The notes beneath the pieces were generated by a model. That model did no database searches and was not told the DNA's origin. It was given only the letters and a program-made list of their open reading frames with translations. A stretch of DNA of 64,000 nucleotides from a candidate division KSB1 bacterium (GTDB lineage: Bacteria; Zhuqueibacterota; Zhuqueibacteria; Zhuqueibacterales; Zhuqueibacteraceae): positions 1-64,000 of the forward strand of contig JAPDQB010000018.1 of the NCBI GenBank assembly GCA_034506175.1, written 5' to 3'. This document shows, piece after piece, positions 24,687-34,280 of this stretch (its first letter is position 1; each line of letters begins with the position of its first letter). Made by a program: the position numbers and the translations under genes.

Positions 24687-26708
24687 CTAAAAACGCGGGA
24701 TATTTATGCTTTTAGTTTTAAACTCAGCATTTCCCGCCAGCATCGCTGCCACATTTTCCAAACCGCGATGAGCGGCCATCACCACCAATAAGTCGTTGGC
24801 GGCCAAAACAAAATCCGCCGCGGGATTGGTGAGCGTTTGATGATCGCGCACAATCGCGATGACGCTGGCGCCGGTTTTGTTGCGCAAATCCAGTTGCGCC
24901 AGGCTTTTTCCGACCGCGGGAGAATTTTCCAGCAGCAGGAAATTATCCACGATGTTGCCGGCCAACAATTGCCGCAGCCTTTCCAATGAGGCCGGCAGCA
25001 GCTTGGGCCGGCGGATCATCGCCGCGCCTTCACGGCGAATGGTTTCAATATACGCCTCGATGACGTTGCGAGGCAAGTCATATTCCGCCAGTACGTGTCC
25101 GAAAATCTCGGTGGCGGTTTCAAACTCCTCGGCGATCACCAGATTGGCGCCAAGCTGATAAAGCTCTTCAACGTGCGCGGCAAATTTGGTGCGCACGATC
25201 AAGTAAAGCTGTGGCTGGTTCTGATGCGCCACCGCCACGATGCGGCGGCCGATCGCAATGTCGTCCACCGTCACCACAAGAATGCGCGCGGCGCTGAAAT
25301 TGACCAGCCGCAAAATCTCCAAACGCGAGGCGTCGCCGAAGCCGATGGGCTCACCCTCTTTTTGGGCCTCGCGTACAGTTTGCGGATTCAGCTCCAAAAT
25401 GCAGTAAGGAATGCTGCTTTCCTTCAAGACGCGCGCCAGATAACGGCCGTTCAGCCCGAAGCCGACGATGATGGTATGGTCACGCAGCGCGGCAAAATGG
25501 CTGGCCGCATCTTTTTGTTGTTCTTTGGCCAGGCTGCTGTCGATTTGCTCAGGCACGCGCTGCGCGAGCCGCGGCGCTGCTGCCATGAGCAGCGGCGTGG
25601 CCATCATCGTGAGCACCGTCGTCGCCAAAAAACCTTGATAAAGCTCGGCATTCAACACTTGAAATGGCAGGCTGAATTTCGCCAGCACAAAGGCGAATTC
25701 GCCGACTTGGGAAATGGCCAGTCCCACCAGCAACGCCAGCCGGGTTGAGCCGGAAATGAGCTTGACGACCAATCCGCCCAATATGGCTTTGCCACACAAA
25801 ACCCCAAAAACGATGAAGCTCAAGAGCGGAAAATGATTGCCGAGAAATCGCAGGTCAAGCAACATCCCCACGGAAATAAAAAAGAGGCTGTTGAACACAT
25901 CTTTAAACGGCAGGGTTTCGGCGAAGACTTGATGGCTGTATGGCGATTCGGAAATGGCGAGCCCGGCGATGAACGCGCCCAATGCCAAGGACAGGCCCAA
26001 CGAAGAAGTGAGCCAGGCCGTGCCGATGCAGATGATGACGATGCCAAGGATCAGAATTTCGCGCACGCGTACATTGATCAGAACATTGAGCAGCCTGGGA
26101 ACGACGAACATCGCCAGCAGCAGCACCATGCCGACCAGCAGCAGCGCTTTGCCCAATGACAGCGCAATCGGGAGAATTTGGAAACCGGCGTTTTCCGCCA
26201 GCATCGGCGTGATCAGCATCATCGGCACAGTGCAAAGATCTTGAAACAGCGAAATGCCGAGAATCACACGCGCATGTGGTGAATCCATCTCCTGGCGGGT
26301 GGCCAGCACGCTCATGGTAATCGTCGTGCTCGAATGCACGACGAGCAGGCCGAGAAAAATGGCGAGCGGCGCCGGCAGATCGAAAAACCTGGCGACGAGA
26401 AAGGCCAGGCCCGCGGTGCTGATGACTTGCAGCGAGCCGCCAAGCAAAACATATCGCCGCATGCGCTTCAAATCTGCCAACGAAAGCTCCAGCCCGATGG
26501 TGAACAGCAACAGGACGACGCCGATCTCGGCGAGCATCTCGATGCCTTCAACGCGCGTGACGAGGTTCAATCCATAAGGACCGGCGACCACGCCGCAAAA
26601 CAAAAAACCGACGATGTGCGGCAGGTTGAGCCGATGAAAAATCAGCACCACGATGATGGCGCTAAAAAAGACAACGAACAGCTCATAAAGCAGGGAAAAA
26701 TCGTGCAC
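24687..26708 (-). CDS. Kef-type monovalent cation:proton antiporter with RCK domains
   Basis: A 673-residue membrane protein. Residues 1-390 form about 12 transmembrane helices of the CPA2/KefB family (LNLPHIVGFLFCGVVAGPYG, FTIGLELSLADLKRMRRYVL, LGAFIAGLAISESPY, LALLVGLAISQVGEFAFVLA). A TrkA-N (NAD-binding) domain follows with HTIIVGFGLNGRYLARVL and GDASRLEILRLVNF, and then a TrkA-C domain near residues 590-665 (GASVIAIVRDHQTLTNP). It probably exchanges K+ or Na+ for protons under nucleotide control. It faces away from the polysaccharide cluster, with about 490 bases between. Confidence 0.9.
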   Translation of the reverse strand: MHDFSLLYELFVVFFSAIIVVLIFHRLNLPHIVGFLFCGVVAGPYGLNLVTRVEGIEMLAEIGVVLLLFTIGLELSLADLKRMRRYVLLGGSLQVISTAGLAFLVARFFDLPAPLAIFLGLLVVHSSTTITMSVLATRQEMDSPHARVILGISLFQDLCTVPMMLITPMLAENAGFQILPIALSLGKALLLVGMVLLLAMFVVPRLLNVLINVRVREILILGIVIICIGTAWLTSSLGLSLALGAFIAGLAISESPYSHQVFAETLPFKDVFNSLFFISVGMLLDLRFLGNHFPLLSFIVFGVLCGKAILGGLVVKLISGSTRLALLVGLAISQVGEFAFVLAKFSLPFQVLNAELYQGFLATTVLTMMATPLLMAAAPRLAQRVPEQIDSSLAKEQQKDAASHFAALRDHTIIVGFGLNGRYLARVLKESSIPYCILELNPQTVREAQKEGEPIGFGDASRLEILRLVNFSAARILVVTVDDIAIGRRIVAVAHQNQPQLYLIVRTKFAAHVEELYQLGANLVIAEEFETATEIFGHVLAEYDLPRNVIEAYIETIRREGAAMIRRPKLLPASLERLRQLLAGNIVDNFLLLENSPAVGKSLAQLDLRNKTGASVIAIVRDHQTLTNPAADFVLAANDLLVVMAAHRGLENVAAMLAGNAEFKTKSINIPRF

Positions 26709-26939
26709 AGCGATTCCTATTTTTTGATATCAAAAAGTACACAAACCTGTATGCAAAGTCAACCGTGCTTTCAAAGATTTGCCTTTTGCCAACTGCAGCA
26801 AATGAATCTTTATTAAAAAGCATTGTCGGTAATGATGACGGTTGGAAGGAAAACGCAAGCGATGACTGTCGAAAAAGTTTTTAGCTGTCTTTAACCCGCC
26901 TGTCCGTTCGCTACGCAACTTCCGGCCACTGTTCAAACA

Positions 26940-26959
26940 TGAGACACCCGAATGTCTCA
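26940..26959. promoter_or_regulatory. Dyad symmetric site, candidate enhancer-binding operator
   Basis: TGAGACA CCCGAA TGTCTCA is a perfect 7-base inverted repeat with a 6-base spacer. It lies 122 bases upstream of the sigma-54 promoter match, inside the distance range used by sigma-54 activators. I did not find an equal dyad ahead of the other two sigma-54 matches, so its role as the shared activator site is unproven. Confidence 0.4.
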
Positions 26960-27080
26960 GTTTTGTGACACGCACATTGATTGATTCTTCCACGATTTTT
27001 CTCAATAGCGAAGTTCTTTTTAAAATTTGAATTTGCGCCGGCTGGATTTTTCATTTCACGCAAACTCTTAAATCTCTGCC

Positions 27081-27096
27081 TGGCATATCCTTTGCT
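27081..27096 (+). promoter_or_regulatory. Sigma-54 (-24/-12) promoter upstream of the first cluster glycosyltransferase
   Basis: TGGCAT-ATCCT-TTGCT matches the consensus TGGCAC-N5-TTGC(A/T) at all invariant GG and GC bases with exact spacing. The expected start point is near 27107, leaving a leader of about 90 bases before the GTG start at 27199. It shares its 5-base spacer with the match at 38496. Confidence 0.72.
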
Positions 27097-27198
27097 CAAA
27101 ATATCGCGGCAAAAATTGACAGCTTGGCTGCCGTTATTTTTCGTGTTAATGATCAAATATTGACCAGCGTTTCGCTTCAACAAGCCAGGATTGCATTT

Positions 27199-28155
27199 GT
27201 GAATAAAGAACAAAATCAACATCTGACGAAAAATGAACAGCCGCTGGCGAGCATCATCGTGCCGGCCTATAATTCAAAACGAACGATCCGGCAATGTCTC
27301 AGCAGCTTGCTCGCACAGCAAACCGCTCACCATTACGAAGTGATTTTGGTTGACAGCAGCAAGGACGAGACGCCGCAAATCGTGCGCGAGGAATTTCCGC
27401 AAGTGCGGCTCATTCATCTCGAGCAGCAAACCTATCCCGGCTCGGCGCGCAACCTGGGCATCCGCCACGCCCGCGGCAAAATCTTGGCGTTCATGGATTC
27501 GGATTGTGTTGCCGATCCCGATTGGCTCGACCGCATCATCACTGCGCACGGCCAGCTCGACGCCGCCGCGATTTTTGGCGCGGTGCGAAACGGCACGCCC
27601 ACCAGCATCATCGGCACGGTTTGCTATCTCATCGAATTCAACGAGTTTCTGCCGCGCGCCAAACCGCGTTACACGGATATTCTGCTCGGCGGCAACGTCG
27701 GTTACAAACAGGAGGTTTTCAGCAAGCACAATATTTTTTTCACCGACATTTTCCCCTCCGAGGACACCATCTTCGCCTGGACGCTGCGGCAAAAGAACGA
27801 AAAAATTTATTTCGATCCGCGCATTTTGGTGGCGCATTTGAATCGCACGAGTTTCAGCGGCTTGCTGCGGCATCAGCACACGTTGGGCAAGGCCTCCGCC
27901 GAGGCGCGCCGTACGACAAATTTGCGCGGCCAAATCTTCGTGAAATATCCCTGGCTGTGTTTGGGCTTGCCTCTCGTGCGTTGGGCGCGCGCCGCCCTGC
28001 GGTTGCTGCAAACCGATGTGAAATATTTTTTGGTTTTTCTGGCGCTCACGCCGCTTTATTTAATCGCCAGCTCCGCCTGGAGTTTCGGCTTCATCTCAAA
28101 AGGCAGCTTTGCTCCCACGCGCATCCGAATCGAACCGAGCCGCGCCGGGACGTGA
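27199..28155 (+). CDS. Glycosyltransferase family 2
   Basis: About 318 residues. The GT-A fold starts at ASIIVPAYNSKRTIRQCLSS, has the DxD-like FMDSDCVADPDWLD that binds the metal and nucleotide sugar, and ends with a hydrophobic C-terminal membrane anchor (YFLVFLALTPLYLIASSAW). I use the GTG at 27199, which has AGGA 8 bases upstream; the frame is open upstream to 27124 with only TTG starts. It is the first gene of the cluster and follows the sigma-54 promoter match. The sugar added is unknown. Confidence 0.85.
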   Translation: MNKEQNQHLTKNEQPLASIIVPAYNSKRTIRQCLSSLLAQQTAHHYEVILVDSSKDETPQIVREEFPQVRLIHLEQQTYPGSARNLGIRHARGKILAFMDSDCVADPDWLDRIITAHGQLDAAAIFGAVRNGTPTSIIGTVCYLIEFNEFLPRAKPRYTDILLGGNVGYKQEVFSKHNIFFTDIFPSEDTIFAWTLRQKNEKIYFDPRILVAHLNRTSFSGLLRHQHTLGKASAEARRTTNLRGQIFVKYPWLCLGLPLVRWARAALRLLQTDVKYFLVFLALTPLYLIASSAWSFGFISKGSFAPTRIRIEPSRAGT

Positions 28156-28165
28156 GCAAAAAATC

Positions 28166-29821
28166 ATGACAGACGTGCAACCGTTCCGCCCGTCGTGGCG
28201 GGTTTATGCGATCCTCCTGTTGCTGATCATCGCCGGCGCTTATTTGCGCCTGGCGAACCTCGACCGCCCGAGTTTTTGGGTGGATGAGTTCAACCACGTC
28301 GTGGCCGCGCAAGCCATGCTCGAAGGCCGGGGCGCGGTTTTTCCGTCCGGGCTGCCTTATCTGCGCGGCATGTTGTACACGAAAATCGTCGCCTTTTCAT
28401 TTTCACTTTTCGGCGTGGGCGAATTTGGCGCGCGGTTTTTCAGCGCGGTTTTCGGCGTCCTCACGATTCCGCTTGTCTTTTTCGTCGCTGCCCGCCTGTT
28501 TCGCCATCTCGGCGTCGGCGTGATCGCCGCGTTTTTACAGGCCTTCACACCGTTCAACATCGGCTGGTCGCGCGTCAGCCGGATGTACGCCATCTTTCAG
28601 TTTTTTTTCCTGCTGGCGGCTTATGCGATTTACGCCGGCATCGAAAGCGAGCGCAAGAAACCTGTCGCAGTAACGAAGATGTCGAGTTGGTGGTCGCGCT
28701 TACAGCATCGTCTTGCTGTGTGGAATATTGATTTCACATGGCTTTTGATCGCGGCATTGGCCATGGCGGTTGCGACGTATTTGCAAGTTTTGAGCGGCAT
28801 CATTCTTCCTGGCCTTTTGATTTATTTTTTCATCATGCTGCTCTGGGCCGTGACGATTGAAGGATGGCGCAGCGTAATGGCGAGCAAGTATGCCGTTTTT
28901 ATCGTCACGGCGCTGTTGGGCGTTACCGGCATCGCCGCGCTCGCTCCCGGCTTGTTGGCCGAAGCGCGCGAGGCGGTGAATTTCAGCCCCAACTGGGCGC
29001 GTTATGATTACGTGCAGAATAAATTTTATTATCTCTGGTTTTTGACTTCGAATTTTTATTTCACCATCGCGGCGTTTTTCATGATCGGCGCTGTCGCTGC
29101 TGCGGCTGAGCGGCGCCGGCCGGCGGTTTATCTTCTGAGTATTTTTGTTGTCGCGCTCGCTTTGCTTTCAACTTTATTTGTGGTGAAAGTCGAGCGGTAT
29201 ATTTTTCATCTGTTCCCGTTTTATTTAATCATCGCCGCTTACGGCGCGGTCAAGCTGTTCGAGTTTGCCCTGGCGTTGAATCGCGAGGCACTGCAAAAAT
29301 ATCCGGCGCGCTGGTCGAAATTGAATCTGCTGGCCGTCGCCATCGTCGGCATTGGAATTCTTGGCGCGTCGGATTGGCTCCGCTATGCCCGCAAGATTCC
29401 GTCATTCTACACGACAAGCAACGGCGCCGTGGGATACGAAGAGTGGCGGGAAGCGTGCGAGTATCTGCGCCGCCAGCAGGCTGAAGGCCAGCCGGTGGTG
29501 TCAACGCTGCCGATCGCGGTGCATTACTATCTCGGGCGCGTTGATTACTATCTCGCCAGCCGCCAAAATCCACGCGACGACGAGATCATCATGAAAAACG
29601 GCACCGCCGTTGATTATTACAGCAACGCCCGCGTGATCGACACGGTGGAAGATTTGCAAAGCTTGATGGTCAAGCAGCCGGCCGGCTGGCTCATCGTCGA
29701 CGAATATCGCCTCGGCGAAGAGCGTCTTGTTCGTCCGGCCGTCAAGGAATTCATCCAGCGCCGACTGCAATGCCGCTACGTGACGCCGGAAAAGTCCATC
29801 GCGATTTATGCTTGGGGTTAA
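28166..29821 (+). CDS. GT39-like polytopic membrane glycosyltransferase
   Basis: About 551 residues. It has the GT-C layout: first helix YAILLLLIIAGAYLRLANL followed by RPSFWVDEFNHV, where the acidic DE after helix 1 is the catalytic-loop motif of PMT/ArnT-type enzymes. Nine or more further hydrophobic segments follow and a C-terminal soluble domain (AGWLIVDEYRL). Enzymes of this type use polyprenyl-phosphate sugars on the outer side of the membrane. Start at the ATG at 28166, 10 bases after the preceding stop. Confidence 0.82.
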   Translation: MTDVQPFRPSWRVYAILLLLIIAGAYLRLANLDRPSFWVDEFNHVVAAQAMLEGRGAVFPSGLPYLRGMLYTKIVAFSFSLFGVGEFGARFFSAVFGVLTIPLVFFVAARLFRHLGVGVIAAFLQAFTPFNIGWSRVSRMYAIFQFFFLLAAYAIYAGIESERKKPVAVTKMSSWWSRLQHRLAVWNIDFTWLLIAALAMAVATYLQVLSGIILPGLLIYFFIMLLWAVTIEGWRSVMASKYAVFIVTALLGVTGIAALAPGLLAEAREAVNFSPNWARYDYVQNKFYYLWFLTSNFYFTIAAFFMIGAVAAAAERRRPAVYLLSIFVVALALLSTLFVVKVERYIFHLFPFYLIIAAYGAVKLFEFALALNREALQKYPARWSKLNLLAVAIVGIGILGASDWLRYARKIPSFYTTSNGAVGYEEWREACEYLRRQQAEGQPVVSTLPIAVHYYLGRVDYYLASRQNPRDDEIIMKNGTAVDYYSNARVIDTVEDLQSLMVKQPAGWLIVDEYRLGEERLVRPAVKEFIQRRLQCRYVTPEKSIAIYAWG

Positions 29822-29830
29822 TCTCAAAGC

Positions 29831-29935
29831 AAAAAAGATAAAAAGAGAAAAATGAAAAAAAGAAAGCCGTGCTCGTGTGAAATGTTGCTGCGTGGACAAT
29901 CGTCAATTTATCCGTTTTGTCTTTTTATCTTTTTT
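29831..29935. repeat. Long-range inverted repeat of AAAAAAGATAAAAAGA
   Basis: A 16-base arm at 29831-29846 (AAAAAAGATAAAAAGA) is perfectly repeated in reverse complement at 29920-29935, immediately before the ribosome site of the flippase gene. A 73-base spacer without a gene lies between. In mRNA the pairing would sit next to AGGA and could limit flippase translation, but the arms are very AT-rich. Confidence 0.5.
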
Positions 29936-29941
29936 TAGGAT

Positions 29942-31345
29942 ATGGGTTCTTTCACCCGTGGCACGTTTCAGTTGATGGCGGCGCAGACAGTTTTCATGCT
30001 GAGCGGGTACGTGCTGAATGTTTTTCTCGCACGCCATTTCGGCCCCGAGCTTTACGGCGCGTACGGCGTGGTCATGGCGGTTTTGGTGTGGGCCGAAATT
30101 TTTGTCATCAACGGCATTCCCACCGCCATGCAGAAATTTCTGGCCGAATCGCCCTCGGCGGCGCTGTTTCGACTCGGCCGCCGCATGCAGCTCGGATACG
30201 CACTTCTCATCCTGCTGCTGTTTGCCGCGTTGGCGCCGGCCATCAGCGCCTGGCTGCGCGAACCTGGTTTTAAAAAATTTCTGTGGATCGCCGCGCCGGA
30301 TATTTTGCTGTACGGCTTGTATTGGTTTTATCTCGGCGCACACAATGGCTTGCACCGCTTCGATTCCCAGGCGCTGATCGTCATCTGTTACGGCCTGAGC
30401 AAAGTGGCGAGCAGCATCGGCCTGGTTCTCGCCGGCGTTGGCATTGCCGGCGCGTTTATCGGCAATTTTCTCGGGTCCGCCGTGGGTTTGGCAATCGGCC
30501 TCTGGCGGCTGAATCGCGCCAGTTTGATCGAGGCGACGGCTTCCGAGCATTATTCACGGCTCATCAATTTTGCGACGCCGATCATTTTATCCGCACTCAG
30601 CCTCAACGCCGTTTTTTATCTCGACCTGCTCTTTGTCAAACGTTTGCTGCCGCCGGTCACCGCCGGTTATTACACGGCAGCGTCCACGATCGCGCGCGTG
30701 CCGTATTTCGTTTTTCTCGGTTTGGGTTTTTCGATTTTGCCGGTTTTGAGCCGCGCGCTGGCGCAGCAAAACGCGGCTGAAAGCCGGCAGTTGTTGCGCC
30801 AGACCATGCGTTGGCTCTTTGTCCTGTTGGCGCCGGTTTTGGCTCTCACCATCGCCAATGCGGAAAGTATCATTTTATTTCTTTACACCAGCGCCTACCA
30901 GCCGGCAACAAAGATTTTGCCCCTGCTCATCATCAGCATCGCCTTGTACACGTTCTGGATGGTGTTGAGCACAATCATGAGCGCCGCCGGCAAACCCGAT
31001 CGCGCGTTTCACATGTCGCTGGCAGCCACGGTGGTGGATGTGATTTTGTGCTGGACGCTCGTGCCGCGCTGGGAGGGAGGCGGCGCGGCGCTGGCAACGT
31101 TGGGCGCTTCAGCCTGCGGCATGTTGCTGACCGGAACCTACGTGCTGCGACGATTTGGATTCTTCATCCCCTGGCGTTCGCTGTGGCGAGCGATCATCGC
31201 CGGCGCTGTAGTGTGGGCGATATCACTGTGGTGGATCACGGCTGGCGTCATGCTGTTGGCCGAGTTGATCGTGTTGTTCGGGCTTTATCTGCTCTTCCTT
31301 TATATTCTTGGTGAGTTAAAAGATATTCGTAAAATTTTTTTATGA
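29942..31345 (+). CDS. Wzx-type polysaccharide flippase (copy 1)
   Basis: A 467-residue protein of the MOP/PST flippase superfamily with about 12-14 membrane helices: FQLMAAQTVFMLSGYVLNVF, FLARHFGPELYGAYGVVMAV, YLDLLFVKRLLPPVTAGYYT, LYTSAYQPATKILPLLIISI. It would move undecaprenyl-linked oligosaccharide to the outer face. RBS AGGA precedes the ATG. It overlaps the next gene by 4 bases. A second, distinct flippase is encoded at 54732-56189. Confidence 0.88.
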   Translation: MGSFTRGTFQLMAAQTVFMLSGYVLNVFLARHFGPELYGAYGVVMAVLVWAEIFVINGIPTAMQKFLAESPSAALFRLGRRMQLGYALLILLLFAALAPAISAWLREPGFKKFLWIAAPDILLYGLYWFYLGAHNGLHRFDSQALIVICYGLSKVASSIGLVLAGVGIAGAFIGNFLGSAVGLAIGLWRLNRASLIEATASEHYSRLINFATPIILSALSLNAVFYLDLLFVKRLLPPVTAGYYTAASTIARVPYFVFLGLGFSILPVLSRALAQQNAAESRQLLRQTMRWLFVLLAPVLALTIANAESIILFLYTSAYQPATKILPLLIISIALYTFWMVLSTIMSAAGKPDRAFHMSLAATVVDVILCWTLVPRWEGGGAALATLGASACGMLLTGTYVLRRFGFFIPWRSLWRAIIAGAVVWAISLWWITAGVMLLAELIVLFGLYLLFLYILGELKDIRKIFL

Positions 31346-32448
31346 ACATCGCAATCATGGGCATTCGCGGCATTCCCGCGAATTACGGTGGTTTTGAAAC
31401 ATTTGCCGAAGAATTGAGCACCCGTTTGGTCGAGCGCGGCCATGAGGTCACGGTTTATGGCCGCTCGAACAACATCAACCACAAGGAAAAATATTACCGC
31501 GGCGTGCGGCTGGTGATCTTGCCGACGATCCGCCACAAATATTTCGACACCGTCGCGCACACGCTGCTTTGCGTTTGCCACAGCCTCTCACAGCCTTACG
31601 ACGCCATTTTAATTTGCAACAGCGCCAACGCCATTTTTTCCTGGATACCGCGGCTGAAACGGATTCCGGTCGCGCTCAACGTCGACGGGCTGGAATGGAA
31701 GCGCGCCAAATGGAACGCGCTCGGCAAGGCGTTTTACAAAATATCCGAATGGCTCGCGACGTTTTGCGTGAATGAAGTGGTGACGGACGCGCGTGACATC
31801 GAGAAATATTATCTGGAAAAATTCAACAAGCGTTCGACCTACATTCCCTATGGTGCGCCGGTCGGCCGCGTGGAAACCGACGAGGCGCTGCGCCGCTTCA
31901 ATTTGAAGCCCAAAGAGTATGTTCTGTACGTCAGCCGTTTCGAGCCGGAAAACAATCCGCATCGCATTGTCAAAGCGTTCGAGCAGGTCAAGACCGATCT
32001 CAAGCTCGTCATGGTCGGCGACGCGCCTTACAGCAACGATTTTATTCGAGAAGTGAAGAACACGAAGGACCCACGCATTATTTTTACCGGCTATGTTTTC
32101 GGCCAGGGCTATCGCGAGCTGCAATCCAACGCCTACTTTTACATTCAAGGCACCGAAGTTGGCGGCACACATCCGGCCCTGCTCGAAGGCATGGGACATG
32201 GCAATTGCATTCTCGCCAACGATGTGCCGGAGCATCGCGAAGTGTTGGGCAATACCGGCTTCTTTTTCAAAACCGGCGCCAACGGCGATTGCAGCGACCT
32301 GCGCGACAAAATGCAATACCTGCTCGACAATCCCGCGGTGGTTGCACAATCCGGCCTTCAAGCTCAGGCGCGCATCCGTGAGCAGTACACCTGGGATCGC
32401 ATTACCGACGGCTATGAGCAGCTTTTTGAGCGCCTGGCGCGGCGATAG
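31342..32448 (+). CDS. Glycosyltransferase, DUF1972/GT4 type
   Basis: A 368-residue GT-B glycosyltransferase. The N terminus NIAIMGIRGIPANYGGFETF is the DUF1972 signature seen in rhamnosyl- and related transferases. The donor-binding half has LYVSRFEPENNPHRIVKAFE and the retaining E-x7-E-like region GTEVGGTHPALLEGMGHGNC. It overlaps the flippase by 4 bases, so the two are translationally coupled. Acceptor and sugar are not deducible. Confidence 0.88.
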   Translation: MNIAIMGIRGIPANYGGFETFAEELSTRLVERGHEVTVYGRSNNINHKEKYYRGVRLVILPTIRHKYFDTVAHTLLCVCHSLSQPYDAILICNSANAIFSWIPRLKRIPVALNVDGLEWKRAKWNALGKAFYKISEWLATFCVNEVVTDARDIEKYYLEKFNKRSTYIPYGAPVGRVETDEALRRFNLKPKEYVLYVSRFEPENNPHRIVKAFEQVKTDLKLVMVGDAPYSNDFIREVKNTKDPRIIFTGYVFGQGYRELQSNAYFYIQGTEVGGTHPALLEGMGHGNCILANDVPEHREVLGNTGFFFKTGANGDCSDLRDKMQYLLDNPAVVAQSGLQAQARIREQYTWDRITDGYEQLFERLARR

Positions 32449-32457
32449 CGCCCCTGC

Positions 32458-32530
32458 TCGTACTCATACTTTTACTCTTACTCAAATTGAACATCTTTAA
32501 AACGAGTAAGAGTACGAGCAAGAGTATGAA
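32458..32530. repeat. Degenerate ACTCTTACTC / GAGTAAGAGT palindromic filler
   Basis: The gap holds CTCGTACTCATACTTTTACT, then after 20 bases GAGTAAGAGTACGAGCAAGAG. The right half is largely the reverse complement of the left. Related words (ACTCTTACTCTTGCTC) lie at the 5' end of purQ, near 9484-9504. Confidence 0.55.
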
Positions 32531-32562
32531 TAAGAATGAAACTGAAAAAAGTGATTTGAAAG

Positions 32563-34227
32563 TTGATTGCGGATCGTAAAAAATTGATCATCCTCGGCCT
32601 CGTCGCGCTGGCGCTGCTCTTTCGGCTCTTTTTAATGCCGTATCGCTTTGCCGTCGGCTGGGATGAGCCGCATTATCTGCAAATGGCCGCCAGTTTTGCC
32701 GCTGGCAACTGGAGTGGATTTTTTCATCCGTACTGGTCGCCGGGGCTGCCACTGTGGATGGGGTTGGCAAATTTGCTCATCCCGGATGTCGAGCTGGCCG
32801 GACGCTTGACAACGATGCTGTTGGGTTCGTTGATCGTCGCGCCGATTTACCTCTTGGCGCACGCGCTGTGCGGAAAACACGTGGCGTTTTGGGCGGGCGT
32901 GTTTGCCGCACTGCATCCCTCACTCGCTTTTGCGCAAACCGCGCCGCTGGCGGAACCGGCATACATGTTCTTTGGCTTTCTCGGCCTGTGGCTCGGCTGG
33001 CAGGCTTTGCAAAAAAGCCGTTGGGGCTTCGCCATCGCTGCCGGGTTGTGTTGGGGATTTTCATATCTCGCCAAACCGGAAGGCACGGGTTTTTTGCTCG
33101 TTTTTGCCGCCTTTGCAATCGGACGCGCGGTGGCAGATTTTTTCAGCCATCGCCGCGCGCCGTCTTTGCTGGCGATTGCCGCCGCCGGCATCGGGTTTCT
33201 TGTCGCGGCCTCGCCGTACTTGATTTATTTGCACAAGCAAGCCGGGCATTGGACGCTCAGCGCCAAAGGCGCGGCGAATCAACAATTCGAGGCGACGTTT
33301 TTTACCGCTGAAAACGACGATTTTTTTGAATCGTTATCGCCGGACAACAAAACGCTGCCGGTGGACGCCATTTTTCACACCGGCACGTTTTTGCAGCAGG
33401 CGAAAAAAAACGAAGTTCCAAAAGTTGAAATCTCCGCCGGCTTGATCGCGCGCAAATATGCGACGAACTTCTTTCGCGTGCTGAAATACGGCTTGCCGCA
33501 AATGCTGTCACTTCTTTTAATCGTTTTGTTCGGCCTCGGCCTGCTGGCTGCGCCCTGGCAAAGAGAGGAAACGCCGCTGGCGGTTTATTTGTTGGCCGTG
33601 TTGATTTTTTACTGGCTGGTGATGGTGCCGTTTTTTCACATCACCGAACGTTATCTGATGGCGATGCTGCCGCTCGCCGGAATTTGGATCGCGCGCGGCT
33701 TGCTGGGGCTTGCCGAGTGGCTGAACGGCACGATGCATGCAGTATTTTCACGCGCATTTTCGCAACGGCAAACAATCACGCTGGCGGTGCTGAGTTTGGC
33801 GTTTCTCTTTTGGCTGCCGGAAATGGGCAAAGTGACGGCGCAGAGGCCGGAAGGTTTTGGCGAGTGGGGCGACGCTGTCGAGTTGAAAGAAGCCGGCAAG
33901 TGGTTGCGTCACAACGCTGAACAGCAACCGCCGATTGTCATGAGTTACAACAAGGCCGTTGATTTTTATGCGGGCAATTACGACGTGCGCAGCGGCGTGA
34001 GTTTCAGTCGGGATTCGCTGCCCCGACAAATCGAATATGCCCGCCATCGCCAGGCGCGTTACGTCGTCGTTAGTGAACGGTACCTCAAACTTTTTCCAGT
34101 TTGGCAACAAGCGCTCGAGGCACCGAATTCTGAGCTCAAGCTGTTGTACAAGACGGGCAACACCATCGCTCCCAAGGCTTATGTTTTTGAAATCGTTCCG
34201 CAGCCGGTGGAAAATGCTGGTAATTGA
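32563..34227 (+). CDS. GT39-like polytopic membrane glycosyltransferase
   Basis: A 554-residue GT-C enzyme: helix 1 LIILGLVALALLFRLFLMPY, then the catalytic-loop-type VGWDEPHYLQMAA with the DE pair, about 11 further hydrophobic segments (LFGLGLLAAPW, YLMAMLPLAGIWIARGLLGL) and a C-terminal periplasmic domain (ARYVVVSERYLKLFP). Start is a TTG at 32563 (MIADRKK); no ATG fits. It is the second of five such enzymes in the cluster. Each probably transfers from a lipid-linked sugar. Confidence 0.82.
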   Translation: MIADRKKLIILGLVALALLFRLFLMPYRFAVGWDEPHYLQMAASFAAGNWSGFFHPYWSPGLPLWMGLANLLIPDVELAGRLTTMLLGSLIVAPIYLLAHALCGKHVAFWAGVFAALHPSLAFAQTAPLAEPAYMFFGFLGLWLGWQALQKSRWGFAIAAGLCWGFSYLAKPEGTGFLLVFAAFAIGRAVADFFSHRRAPSLLAIAAAGIGFLVAASPYLIYLHKQAGHWTLSAKGAANQQFEATFFTAENDDFFESLSPDNKTLPVDAIFHTGTFLQQAKKNEVPKVEISAGLIARKYATNFFRVLKYGLPQMLSLLLIVLFGLGLLAAPWQREETPLAVYLLAVLIFYWLVMVPFFHITERYLMAMLPLAGIWIARGLLGLAEWLNGTMHAVFSRAFSQRQTITLAVLSLAFLFWLPEMGKVTAQRPEGFGEWGDAVELKEAGKWLRHNAEQQPPIVMSYNKAVDFYAGNYDVRSGVSFSRDSLPRQIEYARHRQARYVVVSERYLKLFPVWQQALEAPNSELKLLYKTGNTIAPKAYVFEIVPQPVENAGN

Positions 34228-34280
34228 ACTCGACAAGTGAAAGCTGTTCATGAAGTTATCAATCACGATTCGATGCGGTC

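Larger units (their letters stand above)
26709..27198. other. 490-base divergent intergenic region ahead of the polysaccharide cluster
   Basis: No convincing gene is seen. It holds the promoters of the antiporter (leftward) and of the glycosyltransferase cluster (rightward), including the sigma-54 match at 27081-27096 and a 7-base-arm dyad TGAGACA-N6-TGTCTCA at 26940-26959, 122 bases upstream of that match. This is the layout expected for an enhancer-dependent promoter. Confidence 0.6.

Noticed and set aside
26911-27222. A 103-codon minus-strand frame in the gap before the cluster
   Set aside because: It starts inside the glycosyltransferase 5' region, has no known motif or ribosome site and crosses the sigma-54 promoter region.
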